Assembly: GCA_036267635.1 (NCBI GenBank) | Contig: DATAVR010000017.1 | Coordinates: 3,354-67,353, forward strand | Source: JADGRB01 sp036267635 | Lineage (GTDB): Bacteria; Myxococcota_A; Polyangia; Fen-1088 | Length of the DNA stretch: 64,000 nucleotides | Direction: 5' to 3' | In this document: positions 24,156 to 33,270 of the stretch, piece after piece | How positions within the stretch are numbered: position 1 is the first letter of the stretch | Layout of the letters: each line of letters opens with the position of its first letter | Notes under the pieces: generated by a model | What the model was told of the DNA's origin: nothing | The model's input: the letters and a program-made list of their open reading frames with translations, nothing else | The model's database searches: none | Made by a program: the position numbers and the translations under genes

Positions 24156-25123
24156 ACCAGCAACTCGACGTCGTCCGCCGCGCGCGCCTGCGCGTCGCCG
24201 AGCGGGTCACCGACCTCATCGGCGACACGCCGATCGTGCGGCTGCATTGCTTTGAACGCGATTCGCCCGGCGTCGAGCTGTGGGCCAAGTGCGAGTTCCT
24301 CAACCCAGGCGGCTCGGTCAAGGATCGCGCCGCCTACCAGATGATCCGCGACGCCATCCGCACCGGCGCGCTCAAGCCCGGGCAGACGATCATCGACTCG
24401 ACGAGCGGCAACACCGGCGTCGCCTACGCGCTCATCGGCGGCGCGCTCGGCTACCCTGTCACGCTGGTGATGCCCGGCAACGTCTCCTGGGCGCGCCGCA
24501 AGATCACCGAGGCGTTCGGGACGACGCTGGTCTTCTCCGATCCGATGGAGGGTTCCGACGGCGCGATTCGCCTCTGCCGCAAGATGGTCGACGACAACCC
24601 CGGCCACTACTTCTATCCCGACCAGTACTCGAACCTCTCCAACCCGCTCGGCCACTACAACACCACGGGGCGGGAGATCTGGGAGCAGACCGAGGGGCGC
24701 GTCACCCACTTCGTGACCGGCATCGGCACCACCGGCACGGTGATGGGGACCGGACGCCGGTTGAAAGAATACCGCCGCGACATCGAGGTCTGGGCGGTCG
24801 AACCCGCGGACGCGCTGCACGGCCTCGAGGGGTTGAAGCACATGGAGAGCTCGCTCGTCCCCGCCATCTACCACCCCGAAGAGCTGAACGGCGTGCTGGC
24901 CATGGACACCGACGAGGCCTGGGACGTCTCCGAGCGGCTGGCCAAGGAGGAGGGCCTCCTGGTCGGCCACTCCTCGGGCGCGTCGCTGGCGGGCGGCCTG
25001 CGCATCGCCAGGCGGCTGGTCGCCGCCGGCAAACCGGGCTTCATCGTGACGCTGTTCCCCGATCGCGCCGAGCGCTACTTCGAGGCGCCGGTCCCGCCGA
25101 AAGCCGAGCAGTCGGTCACATGA
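24152..25123 (+). CDS. cysM: cysteine synthase, CysM type (probably O-phosphoserine/CysO-thiocarboxylate dependent)
   Basis: The 323-residue fold-type II PLP enzyme has the PLP Lys in GGSVKDR (K57), the STSGNTG loop and GTTGT phosphate loop, and an N-terminal extension of about 15 residues relative to CysK. M. tuberculosis CysM also has 323 residues and uses O-phosphoserine with the CysO thiocarboxylate as sulfur donor. Substrate preference is inferred from the operon, not from diagnostic residues. The GTG at 24152 overlaps the preceding stop (GTGA), and its own stop overlaps mec (ATGA). Confidence 0.85.
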   Translation: MNQQLDVVRRARLRVAERVTDLIGDTPIVRLHCFERDSPGVELWAKCEFLNPGGSVKDRAAYQMIRDAIRTGALKPGQTIIDSTSGNTGVAYALIGGALGYPVTLVMPGNVSWARRKITEAFGTTLVFSDPMEGSDGAIRLCRKMVDDNPGHYFYPDQYSNLSNPLGHYNTTGREIWEQTEGRVTHFVTGIGTTGTVMGTGRRLKEYRRDIEVWAVEPADALHGLEGLKHMESSLVPAIYHPEELNGVLAMDTDEAWDVSERLAKEEGLLVGHSSGASLAGGLRIARRLVAAGKPGFIVTLFPDRAERYFEAPVPPKAEQSVT

Positions 25124-25620
25124 GCGACATCGACGTCGGCGAGCTCCCGCCGCCCCACCCCACGGTCTCTGCCGAGGCGCTGGCGGCCATGTACGCGCAC
25201 GCGCGCCGCGACTACCCCAACGAATGCTGCGGCGTCGTCTTCGGGCCCAAGGGGACGCCGGCCGCCGACCGCGCCGTCGCCTGCGTCAACACGCAGAACG
25301 ATCTGCACGCGCAGGATCCGGCGACCCACGCCCGCGACGCGCGCACCGCCTACAACCTCGGCGCGGGCGATCTGTTCAAGCTCGGCAAGAGCCTGCGTGG
25401 CGACACGCCCGCCAAGATCATCTACCACTCGCACGTCGACGTCGGCGCCTACTTCAGCGACACCGACCAGGCCGCCGCCGTCATGGACGGCGAGCCCTCT
25501 TACCCGGTCGAGTACCTGGTCATCGACGTCCGCCAGGACAGCGTTGGCGGCGCCGCACAATTCGCCTGGGACGCGGCCGCCCGCCGCTACCTCGAAGTCG
25601 GCCGCTACCCGGGCGCCTGA
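25120..25620 (+). CDS. mec: Mec-type JAMM metalloprotease releasing cysteine from CysO
   Basis: The 166-residue product is a minimal JAB1/MPN/Mov34 domain. The zinc-site residues are complete: E35, H103 and H105 in HSH, S113 and D116 (H-x-H-x7-S-x2-D). In M. tuberculosis Mec hydrolyses CysO-cysteine, restoring the di-glycine end and freeing cysteine. It is the last gene of the operon. The next gene is 77 bases downstream with its own Shine-Dalgarno, so the operon probably ends here, although no terminator hairpin was seen. Confidence 0.87.
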   Translation: MSDIDVGELPPPHPTVSAEALAAMYAHARRDYPNECCGVVFGPKGTPAADRAVACVNTQNDLHAQDPATHARDARTAYNLGAGDLFKLGKSLRGDTPAKIIYHSHVDVGAYFSDTDQAAAVMDGEPSYPVEYLVIDVRQDSVGGAAQFAWDAAARRYLEVGRYPGA

Positions 25621-25697
25621 CCCGCGACGCGGGCCGCGATTGACAGGCCGCAGTCCAGCGGCCCAGACTGCAGGCCTCCACGTTCCGAGGAGGTTCG

Positions 25698-26951
25698 ATG
25701 CGCACCCCCCGCGTCCTCGTCTCGTTGTTGGTTGCCGCGCCATTGCTGAGCCTGGGCCTCGTCGGCTGCGGCGGCGACGGCTCGAAGTGCTGCGATGTCA
25801 TGACCGGACAGGGCGGCGACGGCGCGACTGGCGGCAGCTCCGCGACCGGCGGCGGCAGCGCGACCGGCGGTAACGGCGCGACCGGCGGCGCGGGCACGAC
25901 CGGCGGCGCGACGGGGGGTGCCGCTGGCGCCAACGCATCGGGCGGCAACGGCGGCGCCAGCGCCAAGGGAGGCGCGGGCGGCGGCAGCGCGACCGGCGGT
26001 GCGGGCGGCGGCAAAGCTGGTACGGGCGGCAGCAACGCGTCCGGCGGCAACGGCGGCGCCAGCGCCAAGGGAGGCGCGGGCGGCAACAGCGGCGCCGGCG
26101 GGAAAGGCGGCGCGACCGCGACCGGCGGCACCGCGGGCGGCGGCAGCGCGGGCAGCTCGGGCGCCGCCGGCAGCGGTCCGCCCCAGACTGTCACCACCGC
26201 GGGCGGGACCTGGAACTTCGTCTGGTCGGACGAGTTCAACGGCAGCGGCGCGCCCGACGCGTCGAACTGGGGCTACGAGAAGGGCTTCGTGCGCAATCAG
26301 GAGTTGCAGTGGTACCAGCCCGACAACGCGACGGTGGCGAACGGCCTTTTGACCATCGCCGCGCAGAAAGTCCACATCCTGAACCCCAACTACGTCGCCG
26401 GCAGCAGCAACTGGCAGACCAACCGGCAGTACTACGACTACACCTCGACCTCGATGACGACGTCGGGGAAGCACTCGTTCCAGTACGGCCGCTTCGAGAT
26501 GCGCGCCAAGATCGACATCCGCCAGGGGAGCTGGCCGGCGTTCTGGATCCTCGGCGACGGCACCTCCTGGCCGGCCTCGGGCGAGGTCGACATCATGGAG
26601 TATTACGCCAACAAGGTGCTGGCGAACGTCTGCACGCCCGCCGGGAGCAACTGCACCTGGGACAGCACCAATCAGTCGCCGGCCTCGCTCGGCACCAACT
26701 GGGGCGACGATTTCCACATCTGGGCGATGGAGTGGGACGCCACGACCATCAACCTCTTCCTCGACGGCAAGCAGGTCAACACTTACGCCGTCTCCGCCGC
26801 CGGCAGCGGGTCGAGCAACCCCTACGACAGCAAGAAGTTCTACATCCTGGTCAACCTCGCCATCGGCGCCAACGGCGGCGACCCCACCAACACGACCTTC
26901 CCGATCAGCTACCAGGTCGACTACGTCCGCGTGTACCAGAAGGCGAACTGA
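25698..26951 (+). CDS. secreted glycoside hydrolase family 16 lipoprotein (beta-glucanase-like)
   Basis: The 417-residue product has a signal peptide with lipobox (LVGC), then a Gly/Ala/Thr/Ser linker of about 125 residues (repeats of the ATGG and GGNGGASAKGG type). The GH16 domain spans about 165-417, with the catalytic motif GEVDIMEYY near 295-303 (nucleophile Glu, helper Asp, acid/base Glu). GH16 enzymes of this kind (laminarinase or lichenase-like) cut beta-1,3 or beta-1,4 glucans. The start is set by a GAGGAGG Shine-Dalgarno. It is followed after 15 bases by an esterase gene with the same architecture, so the two are a polysaccharide-degrading pair. Confidence 0.9.
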   Translation: MRTPRVLVSLLVAAPLLSLGLVGCGGDGSKCCDVMTGQGGDGATGGSSATGGGSATGGNGATGGAGTTGGATGGAAGANASGGNGGASAKGGAGGGSATGGAGGGKAGTGGSNASGGNGGASAKGGAGGNSGAGGKGGATATGGTAGGGSAGSSGAAGSGPPQTVTTAGGTWNFVWSDEFNGSGAPDASNWGYEKGFVRNQELQWYQPDNATVANGLLTIAAQKVHILNPNYVAGSSNWQTNRQYYDYTSTSMTTSGKHSFQYGRFEMRAKIDIRQGSWPAFWILGDGTSWPASGEVDIMEYYANKVLANVCTPAGSNCTWDSTNQSPASLGTNWGDDFHIWAMEWDATTINLFLDGKQVNTYAVSAAGSGSSNPYDSKKFYILVNLAIGANGGDPTNTTFPISYQVDYVRVYQKAN

Positions 26952-26966
26952 TCCGAGGAGGTCCCC

Positions 26967-27986
26967 ATGCGCTTCTCCAACCTGCTCGTTTCGCTGGCGG
27001 TGGTCGGATTCGTTTCCGCGCTCGCCGGTGGTTGCGGCAACAGCACCCTCGGCACGTCGACCGGCAGCGGCGGCAGCTCGGCGACCGGCAGTGGCGGTGC
27101 GACGGGAACCGGGGGCGCGACGACCGGCAGCGGCGGGAGCACGGCGACCGGCGGCGCGACCGGCACCGGCGGCGCGACCGGCACCGGCGGCAGCGGGGCG
27201 ATGACCAGCGGGTGCGGCGCCACGTCGCCGGCGCTCGGTCCGTCGAACCCGCAGACGATCAACGTGACCGACAGCAAGGGTACGGTCACCGCGCGTCAGT
27301 TCTACGTCTCCATCCCGAGCGATTACGATCCGACGAAGTCGTACCGGCTGATCTTCGCCTGGCACTACGCCGGAGGCACGGCTGCCACGCTGGCGGGCAC
27401 CGGCTACAGCGGCGGCTACTATGGGGTGCAACCCAAGCTGCCCGAGGCGATCTACGTCGCGGGACAGGGGCTCGAGAGCACGGCGGGAGACGCCACCACC
27501 ACCGGCTGGCCCAACACCAACGGCGGCGACATCGCCTTCCTGAAGGCGATGCTGACCTGGCTCGAGTCGAACCTCTGCGTCGACACGACCCGCATCATGG
27601 CCACGGGGATGAGCTACGGCGGCATCATGTCCGACACGCTCGGCTGTCAGATGCCCGACGTCTTCCGCGCCGTCGCCGTCATGTCCGGTGCGCTCTACAG
27701 TTTCGGTCCCAGCTCGTCGTGCAAGAGCCACGACATCGCGGCCTGGATCACCCACGGCACCGCCGACACCACCGTCGACATCTCGGGCGACGAGACCGCG
27801 CGCGATCAGTTTTTGGCCGACAACCACTGCGGCACGACGAGCACCGCCGTCGATCCCTCCCCCTGCCTGTCCTACGACGGTTGCGACAGCGGCTACCCCA
27901 TCGTCTGGTGCCCCGTCGACGGCGAGGGCCACACCATTCCCACCTTCGCCGCCGGCGCCATCGCCACCTTCCTCGGGCAGTTCTAA
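26967..27986 (+). CDS. secreted esterase, CE1/feruloyl esterase or PHB-depolymerase-like lipoprotein
   Basis: The 339-residue product has a signal peptide with a lipobox (AGGC), a GATGTGG-type linker to about residue 75 and an alpha/beta-hydrolase domain. The nucleophile elbow is GMSYGG (about 213-218), with HGTADTTVD (about 264-272, acid) and GEGHTIP (about 317-323, His). This matches the LpqC/feruloyl esterase/PHB depolymerase group of carbohydrate esterase family 1. Starting from a GAGGAGG Shine-Dalgarno right after the GH16 gene, it probably removes acyl or aromatic groups from the same polymer. Nothing notable was seen in the next 163 bases. Confidence 0.82.
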   Translation: MRFSNLLVSLAVVGFVSALAGGCGNSTLGTSTGSGGSSATGSGGATGTGGATTGSGGSTATGGATGTGGATGTGGSGAMTSGCGATSPALGPSNPQTINVTDSKGTVTARQFYVSIPSDYDPTKSYRLIFAWHYAGGTAATLAGTGYSGGYYGVQPKLPEAIYVAGQGLESTAGDATTTGWPNTNGGDIAFLKAMLTWLESNLCVDTTRIMATGMSYGGIMSDTLGCQMPDVFRAVAVMSGALYSFGPSSSCKSHDIAAWITHGTADTTVDISGDETARDQFLADNHCGTTSTAVDPSPCLSYDGCDSGYPIVWCPVDGEGHTIPTFAAGAIATFLGQF

Positions 27987-28149
27987 GGGGGCTCGCGCGT
28001 CAGCGGTGCGCCCGCAGGTCGGCGACGCGCGAGGCCTGACGGCGGTCGAGATCGTAGAGGGCCGTCGGGCGGAACGTAGGGGCCGGTCAGGCAGCGAAAC
28101 ATCGTTGAAAAGCTATACGGCGCCGCTGCGACCGTCCATCGAGTCGAGG

Positions 28150-28155
28150 TAGAGT
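28150..28155 (+). promoter_or_regulatory. -10-like box (TAGAGT) before hemE
   Basis: TAGAGT ends 7 bases before the GTG of hemE; likely promoter of the hem operon. No -35 match was found about 17 bases upstream. Confidence 0.5.
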
Positions 28156-28162
28156 AACCCCC

Positions 28163-29179
28163 GTGACCGCCCCCCTCTTCCTGCGCGCCTGCCGTGGCGA
28201 GACGACCGAACGGACGCCGCTGTGGCTGATGCGGCAAGCGGGCCGCTATCTCCCCGAGTACCGGCAGGTGCGCGCGGGGGTCAGCTTTCTCGAGCTCTGC
28301 AAGACGCCCAAGCTGGCGGCGGAGGTGACGCTGCAGCCGATCCGGCGGTTCGGGTTCGACGCCGCGATCCTGTTTTCCGATCTGCTGGTGCCGCTCGAGG
28401 CGATGGGGCTGGCGGTCGAATTCACCGACGAGGGGCCGCGGCTGCCGCAGCCGGTGCGGACCGCGGCCGATCTGGCGCGGGTGGCGCCCTTCGATCCGGC
28501 GGCGCGCACGCCGTTCGTGATGGAGACGATCGCGTCGGTCACGTCCGCGCTCGGTCCGGAGACGCCGGTCATCGGGTTCGCGGGCGCGCCGTTCACCGTC
28601 GCCACCTACGCCGTCGAAGGGAAGACCTCGAAGACCTTCGGCGAGACCAAGCGCCTTTTTTACGAGCGCCCGGCCGACGCGCACCGGCTGCTCGGCCTCA
28701 TCGGCGAGGCGACGCGCGACTACCTGCTGGCCCAGATTCGCGCCGGCGCGGCGGCGGTGCAGCTGTTCGATTCGTGGGTCGGCGTGCTGTCGGCCGAGGA
28801 CTTCGAGACCTTCGCGCTGCCGCCGACGACGGCGCTGGTGGCGGCGCTGCGGGCGACCGGCGTGCCGGTCATCTACTTCGCCAACGGCGCGGCGGCGATC
28901 CTCGATCGCGTGGCGCGCGTCGGGGCCGACGTCTACGGCGTCGACTGGCGGCTGCCGCTCGACGAGGCGCGCGTGCGGCTCGGCGATGCGCGCGCCGTGC
29001 AGGGGAACCTCGATCCGGCCGTCCTTCTGGGCCCGCCCGCCGAGATCGAGCGGCGCGCGCGCGACATCGTCCGGCGCGGTGGCAAGCGCGGCCACGTCTT
29101 CAACCTCGGCCACGGGATCACCCCCGACGTGCCGCTCGAGTCGGTCACTGCGCTGGTGGCCGCCGTCCGGGGCGCCTGA
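28163..29179 (+). CDS. hemE: uroporphyrinogen decarboxylase
   Basis: HemE decarboxylates four acetate side chains of uroporphyrinogen III to give coproporphyrinogen III. The 338-residue product has the signature PLWLMRQAGRYLPEYR near its N-terminus and ILFSDLLVPLEAMG (catalytic Asp) at about 73-86. The GTG at 28163 is supported by the TAGAGT box. The stop and the hemH start overlap (TGATG). First gene of a three-gene unit for the last steps of haem synthesis; the coproporphyrinogen oxidase gene is not in this window. Confidence 0.96.
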   Translation: MTAPLFLRACRGETTERTPLWLMRQAGRYLPEYRQVRAGVSFLELCKTPKLAAEVTLQPIRRFGFDAAILFSDLLVPLEAMGLAVEFTDEGPRLPQPVRTAADLARVAPFDPAARTPFVMETIASVTSALGPETPVIGFAGAPFTVATYAVEGKTSKTFGETKRLFYERPADAHRLLGLIGEATRDYLLAQIRAGAAAVQLFDSWVGVLSAEDFETFALPPTTALVAALRATGVPVIYFANGAAAILDRVARVGADVYGVDWRLPLDEARVRLGDARAVQGNLDPAVLLGPPAEIERRARDIVRRGGKRGHVFNLGHGITPDVPLESVTALVAAVRGA

Positions 29180-30195
29180 TGGCCGCCGCTGCACCGGCGG
29201 CGGCGCGCGAGAGAGAGCCGCTCGGCCTCATCGCGCTCAACCTGGGCGGCCCCGGATCGCTCGACGAGGTGGAACCGTTCCTGCGGCGGCTGTTCGGCGA
29301 TCCCGACGTCATCCAGCTCGGCTGGGCGCGGCCGCTGCAACCGCTGCTCGCCTGGCTGATCGCCCGCCGCCGGGCGGAGTTTTCGCGCGCCGCCTACGCG
29401 CAGATCGGCGGCCGCTCGCCGATCCTCGAGGAGACGACGGCCCAGGCGCGCGCGGTGGCCGAGGTTCTGGCGTCGCGCGGGATCGCCACCGTTCCCGTCG
29501 TGGCGATGGCCGCCTGGCACCCGCTGGCCGGCGCTGCGCTGGCGACGCTGGCCGCGGGCGGCGTTCGGCGCGCGGTGGCGCTGCCGTTCTATCCACAAGA
29601 GTCGCGCACCACGACCGGATCGTCGCTCGGCCAGCTCGAGGAGGCCCGCAAGCTCCACCCGGAAATGGAGATCGCGCCGGTCACGCGTTACCCCGATGCC
29701 GAGGGCTATTTGCAGGCGGTCGTCGAGCGCATCGAGGAGGCCGCGCGCACGCTGCCGGCGGAGCACGCGGGCACCGCCCCGGTTCTGTTTTCAGCGCACG
29801 GGTTGCCGGAGTCGTACATCCGGCGCGGCGATCCATACCTCGACGACGTCCGGATCACCGTCGAAGCGATCACCCGCCGCATGGGTCTCGGAGATCGCGC
29901 GCGGCTCTGCTTCCAGAGCCGCGTCGGCCCGCAGCGCTGGCTCAGCCCCACCACCGAGACCGGGCTCGACGAGCTGGCCGCCGCCGGCCGGCCCGCCGTC
30001 ATCGTCGTCCCCATCGCCTTCACCGGCGAGCACATCGAGACGCTGCAAGAGATCGACATCCTCTACCGCGAGCGCGCCGAGAAGGCCGGCATCATCTACT
30101 TCGCCCGCGCCCGCACCGTCGGCACCCACCCGGCCTTCATCGCAACGCTGGCGGACCTGACCGAGGCCGCCGCCCGCGCGCGCGGCTGGACCTAG
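29179..30195 (+). CDS. hemH: ferrochelatase
   Basis: Ferrochelatase inserts ferrous iron into protoporphyrin IX. The 338-residue product has LNLGGPGSLDEV near its N-terminus, FSAHGLPESYI at about 202-212 (the iron-site His) and IAFTGEHIETLQEID at about 276-290 (the metal-path Glu). No membrane anchor was seen, so it is probably a soluble or peripheral enzyme. The ATG at 29179 overlaps the hemE stop by one base, giving tight coupling. Frames extending further upstream run through hemE and are not used. Confidence 0.95.
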   Translation: MAAAAPAAAREREPLGLIALNLGGPGSLDEVEPFLRRLFGDPDVIQLGWARPLQPLLAWLIARRRAEFSRAAYAQIGGRSPILEETTAQARAVAEVLASRGIATVPVVAMAAWHPLAGAALATLAAGGVRRAVALPFYPQESRTTTGSSLGQLEEARKLHPEMEIAPVTRYPDAEGYLQAVVERIEEAARTLPAEHAGTAPVLFSAHGLPESYIRRGDPYLDDVRITVEAITRRMGLGDRARLCFQSRVGPQRWLSPTTETGLDELAAAGRPAVIVVPIAFTGEHIETLQEIDILYRERAEKAGIIYFARARTVGTHPAFIATLADLTEAAARARGWT

Positions 30196-30204
30196 GGTCA
30201 GCGC

Positions 30205-31548
30205 GTGCGCATCGCGATCATCGGCGGCGGCATCTCGGGGCTGACGGCCGCTCACCTGCTCGCGGGCGGCGGTCATGACGTGGTGCTGATCGACGAGGCG
30301 CCCGAGCCGGGCGGCCTCGTCTCCAGCCCGCGCGTAGAGGGGTTTCTCTGCGAGCGCGGCCCGCAGGCGGTGCTCGACGGCTCGGACGAGACGCGGGCGC
30401 TCATCGCCAGCGCCGGCCTCGAGCCGCGGATCGTGCGCGCCCTCCCCGCTTCCCGCCGCCGGTCGGTCTACCTGGCGGGTCGATTGCGGCCGTTCCCGGC
30501 CGGCCCGCCGGCGCTGCTCAAGACCGACCTCTTCAGCGCGGGCGGCAAGCTGCGGCTCCTCGGCGAGCCGTTCGTCCGCCGCCGCGCCGAGGGCGCGGAA
30601 GACGACGAATCGGTGTTCGACTTCGTGGCGCGCCGGTTCGGACGGCAAGCCGCCGAGCGCGCGGCGGGGCCGGCCCTCATCGGCATCTACGCGGGCGACG
30701 CCACCGCGCTGTCGCTGCGCGCAGCTTTTCCGCGGCTGGCCGCGCTCGAGCGCGAGCACGGCAGCGTCCTCCGCGGCCTGTTTCGCACCCGCGGCAGGAG
30801 CCGGCTCGGCCGGCCGGTCTCGTTCCCCGACGGCCTCTCGGAGCTGCCGCGCGCGCTGGCGGCGACGCTCGGGTCACGACGGCGCGTCGCGACGGCCGGG
30901 GCCATCGAACCGGCCGCCGGGGGCGGCTGGACCGTCGCGCTCGAGGGCGGCGGCGCACCGATCGAGGCCGAGCGCCTCGTTCTCGCGACGCCCGCCGCCG
31001 CCAGCGCCGCGCTGCTGGCGCCGCACGCCCCGGCGGCGGCTGAGGCGCTCGGCGCCATCCCGCACGCGCCGGTGGCGGTGGTCTGTCTCGGATTCCGTGC
31101 CGCCGACGCCGCCACGCTGGGGATGAATCTCGACAGCTACGGCTTCGTCGTCGCGCGCGGCGAGGGCCTCCGGCTCCTCGGCTGCCAGTTCGAGTCGTCG
31201 GTGTTCCCCGGACGGGCGCCCGACGGTGGCGTGCTGCTGCGCGCCCTCCTCGGGGGAACCTTCGATCCGGCGCTCGTCGAGGCGGACGACCAGGTCGTGG
31301 CCGGCCAGGCGATCGGCGATCTCCGCCGTGCCGTGGGGCTCCGCCGGGAGCCCGATCTCGTTCGCGTCTGGCGGGCCCGCCCCGGGATCCCCCAGTACGA
31401 CCGCGGCCACCTCGCCCGCATCCGCGCGGTCGACGACGCCGTCGCGCGCCTGCCGGGCCTGACCGTGATCGGTCAAGCCCTCCGCGGCGTCGGAATGAGC
31501 GCCTGCATCCAGACGGCCGCCGCGCTTTCCCGCGACTTCGCAACTTGA
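30205..31548 (+). CDS. hemG: FAD-dependent protoporphyrinogen oxidase
   Basis: The 447-residue product has the dinucleotide-binding IIGGGISGLTAAHLL at 5-19 and a second FAD segment near its C-terminus (GVGMSACI). The length and Ala-rich insert suit the oxygen-dependent PPOX branch (HemY type; in myxobacteria usually labelled hemG), which oxidises protoporphyrinogen IX to protoporphyrin IX. It should not be confused with the flavodoxin-like HemG of E. coli. It follows hemH by 9 bases, completing an order E-H-G that does not follow the reaction order. Confidence 0.9.
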   Translation: MRIAIIGGGISGLTAAHLLAGGGHDVVLIDEAPEPGGLVSSPRVEGFLCERGPQAVLDGSDETRALIASAGLEPRIVRALPASRRRSVYLAGRLRPFPAGPPALLKTDLFSAGGKLRLLGEPFVRRRAEGAEDDESVFDFVARRFGRQAAERAAGPALIGIYAGDATALSLRAAFPRLAALEREHGSVLRGLFRTRGRSRLGRPVSFPDGLSELPRALAATLGSRRRVATAGAIEPAAGGGWTVALEGGGAPIEAERLVLATPAAASAALLAPHAPAAAEALGAIPHAPVAVVCLGFRAADAATLGMNLDSYGFVVARGEGLRLLGCQFESSVFPGRAPDGGVLLRALLGGTFDPALVEADDQVVAGQAIGDLRRAVGLRREPDLVRVWRARPGIPQYDRGHLARIRAVDDAVARLPGLTVIGQALRGVGMSACIQTAAALSRDFAT

Positions 31549-31594
31549 TTCTGAGCCCGCTCGGCCGGATTCTTCCGGGCAGAGGGAGGAGATC

Positions 31595-32374
31595 ATGCGC
31601 GCCCTGAGAAATCTGTTCGCTCTCGTCGTGATCGTCGTCGTCCTGGGCGGAGGCGCTTTGGTGGCGTTTCGTGTCGCGCGCCAAAAACCCTCCAACCCCG
31701 AGGAGATCAAAGAGAATCTCGTGGCGGTCAGCGCCGCGGGCACCTATCTCTACGCCGCGCGCGTCGGGACGCACGTCGTGCTCTTCGACACCGGCGCCGA
31801 CCCGGCCGGCAACCCGGTCGACATGGCGTTGGCCGGCCTTCATGCCGGCCGTGGCGACGTCTCTGACGTCTTCCTGACCCACGCGCACGGCGACCACATG
31901 GCGGCCGCGAGCGCTCTCACCGGCGCCCGGGTCCATCTCGGCCAGGGCGACGTGCCGTACGCCGAAGGGAAAGCCCCCTGGGACAACCTGTTCTTGCGGG
32001 TGATCGCCAAGGGGATGGGGGCGCCGTCGATCAACGTGAGCGATCCGTTGAACGGCGTGATGGCCATCGACCTCGGCGGGGGGAAGACGGTCAAGGCGAT
32101 CCCGGTCCCGGGCCACACCCCCGGCTCCTACGTGTTTCTGTATGACGGCGTGCTGTTCGTGGGAGACACGGCGGTGTTCAAGCAGGGTCGGCTCGATCGC
32201 GGGCCGGGGCTGTTCGACAGCAACAGCGATCAGGTGAAGGCGTCGGTCGCGGCGCTCAAACAGCAGCTGACCGGCGCCGACATCGACGCCGTCTGCACCG
32301 GACACGGCGGCTGCACCCCGGTCGGGCTCGGCCGCACGCTGCTCGACGACTTCATCGGCCGGGTCGGCAGCTGA
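31595..32374 (+). CDS. membrane-anchored or exported MBL-fold metallo-hydrolase
   Basis: The 259-residue product starts with an N-terminal hydrophobic segment (about 8-25) that could be a signal anchor. The MBL fold carries THAHGDH at about 89-95, PGHTPGSY at about 171-178 and FVGDT at about 187-191. It resembles the broad glyoxalase II-like/beta-lactamase-like group; the substrate is unknown. A GAGGAG Shine-Dalgarno precedes the ATG. The TPR gene begins 2 bases after its stop. Confidence 0.83.
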   Translation: MRALRNLFALVVIVVVLGGGALVAFRVARQKPSNPEEIKENLVAVSAAGTYLYAARVGTHVVLFDTGADPAGNPVDMALAGLHAGRGDVSDVFLTHAHGDHMAAASALTGARVHLGQGDVPYAEGKAPWDNLFLRVIAKGMGAPSINVSDPLNGVMAIDLGGGKTVKAIPVPGHTPGSYVFLYDGVLFVGDTAVFKQGRLDRGPGLFDSNSDQVKASVAALKQQLTGADIDAVCTGHGGCTPVGLGRTLLDDFIGRVGS

Positions 32375-32376
32375 GC

Positions 32377-33270
32377 GTGCTGCAGCTCTTTCCGATCGTC
32401 GCCACGCTGATGGCGCTCGGCGGCTCGCCCCAGCGCGCGCCGACGCCCGACGAGCTGCGCCTCTTCGACGAGGGGACGCACGCCCTCGCCGCCGGCGACG
32501 CGCGCGCCGCCGAGAAAGCCTGGCGCGCCGGCTACCAGATCGGACACGACCCGGCGTTCCTGGTCCACCTCGGGGAGGCCGAGGAGAAAGCGGGGGCGCC
32601 GGCCGAAGCGCTCGAGAGCTACCGGCGCTATCTGCGCGAGGCTCCCGACGCCTCCGACCGCGCCGACATCGAGCAGCGGCTGGCCCGCCTCGGGCCCGCG
32701 GCGCCGCCCCCTGCGGCCGCGGCGCCCGGGACGGCCGCGGAGACGCCCGGCGAGTTCGGCGGCGCACCCCCGGCCGCCGCGCCAGCGCCCGCCGCCCCGA
32801 CGACCGCCCCCGCGCCGGCTGCCGGTGCGCGCGTGGACGCCGAGAAGCCGACCGCCCAGACCGCCGAAGACTCGGGATGGAACCGGACCAACGCGACCGC
32901 GGTGATCGCCGCCGGCGTCACCGTGGCGCTGCTCGGGACGGCCGCTTTCTATGGCGCCGAGGCGAGCTCGAAGGAGAACGACATCAACCGATTGATCACC
33001 TTTCGTTCTCCGCCCCCCGCCTACTCCGCGGTCGCGGCGGAGTACACGAGCGCCATGAGCGACGGGCGCAGCGACGCCCACGCCGCCCGGGTCCTGCTGG
33101 TCGTCGCCGCCGGAACAGGGGTCGTGGCGGCGGTCTTCTTCGTCCTCGATGCCTTGAGCGGCCGCTCCGAGGCGGTCCCCGCGGCGACGCCCGTGCCCGC
33201 GGTCTCGGTCTCGCTGGCGCCGGTGGCGACCGGCCTTGGAGCGCTCGGAGCTTGGTCGTGGCGATTTTGA
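32377..33270 (+). CDS. TPR-like protein with Pro/Ala linker and two membrane segments
   Basis: The 297-residue product has an N-terminal TPR-like helical region (about 24-110), then a Pro/Ala-rich linker (about 107-155). Two hydrophobic segments follow (about 172-190 and 235-258), and a Val/Pro/Ala-rich C-terminus. Proteins with this layout are frequent in Myxococcota and of unknown function; a periplasmic scaffold is a reasonable guess. The GTG start is 2 bases after the MBL gene. Its 3' end overlaps the start of the next small lipoprotein gene by 13 bases. Confidence 0.65.
   Translation: MLQLFPIVATLMALGGSPQRAPTPDELRLFDEGTHALAAGDARAAEKAWRAGYQIGHDPAFLVHLGEAEEKAGAPAEALESYRRYLREAPDASDRADIEQRLARLGPAAPPPAAAAPGTAAETPGEFGGAPPAAAPAPAAPTTAPAPAAGARVDAEKPTAQTAEDSGWNRTNATAVIAAGVTVALLGTAAFYGAEASSKENDINRLITFRSPPPAYSAVAAEYTSAMSDGRSDAHAARVLLVVAAGTGVVAAVFFVLDALSGRSEAVPAATPVPAVSVSLAPVATGLGALGAWSWRF

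Noticed and set aside
25605..27932. 775-codon minus-strand frame across the two secreted enzyme genes
   Set aside because: It is antisense to GH16 and esterase genes with intact catalytic motifs and is low-complexity.
27987..28149. Riboswitch or small RNA in the gap before hemE
   Set aside because: I found no conserved aptamer-like core or strong stem beyond what this GC content gives.
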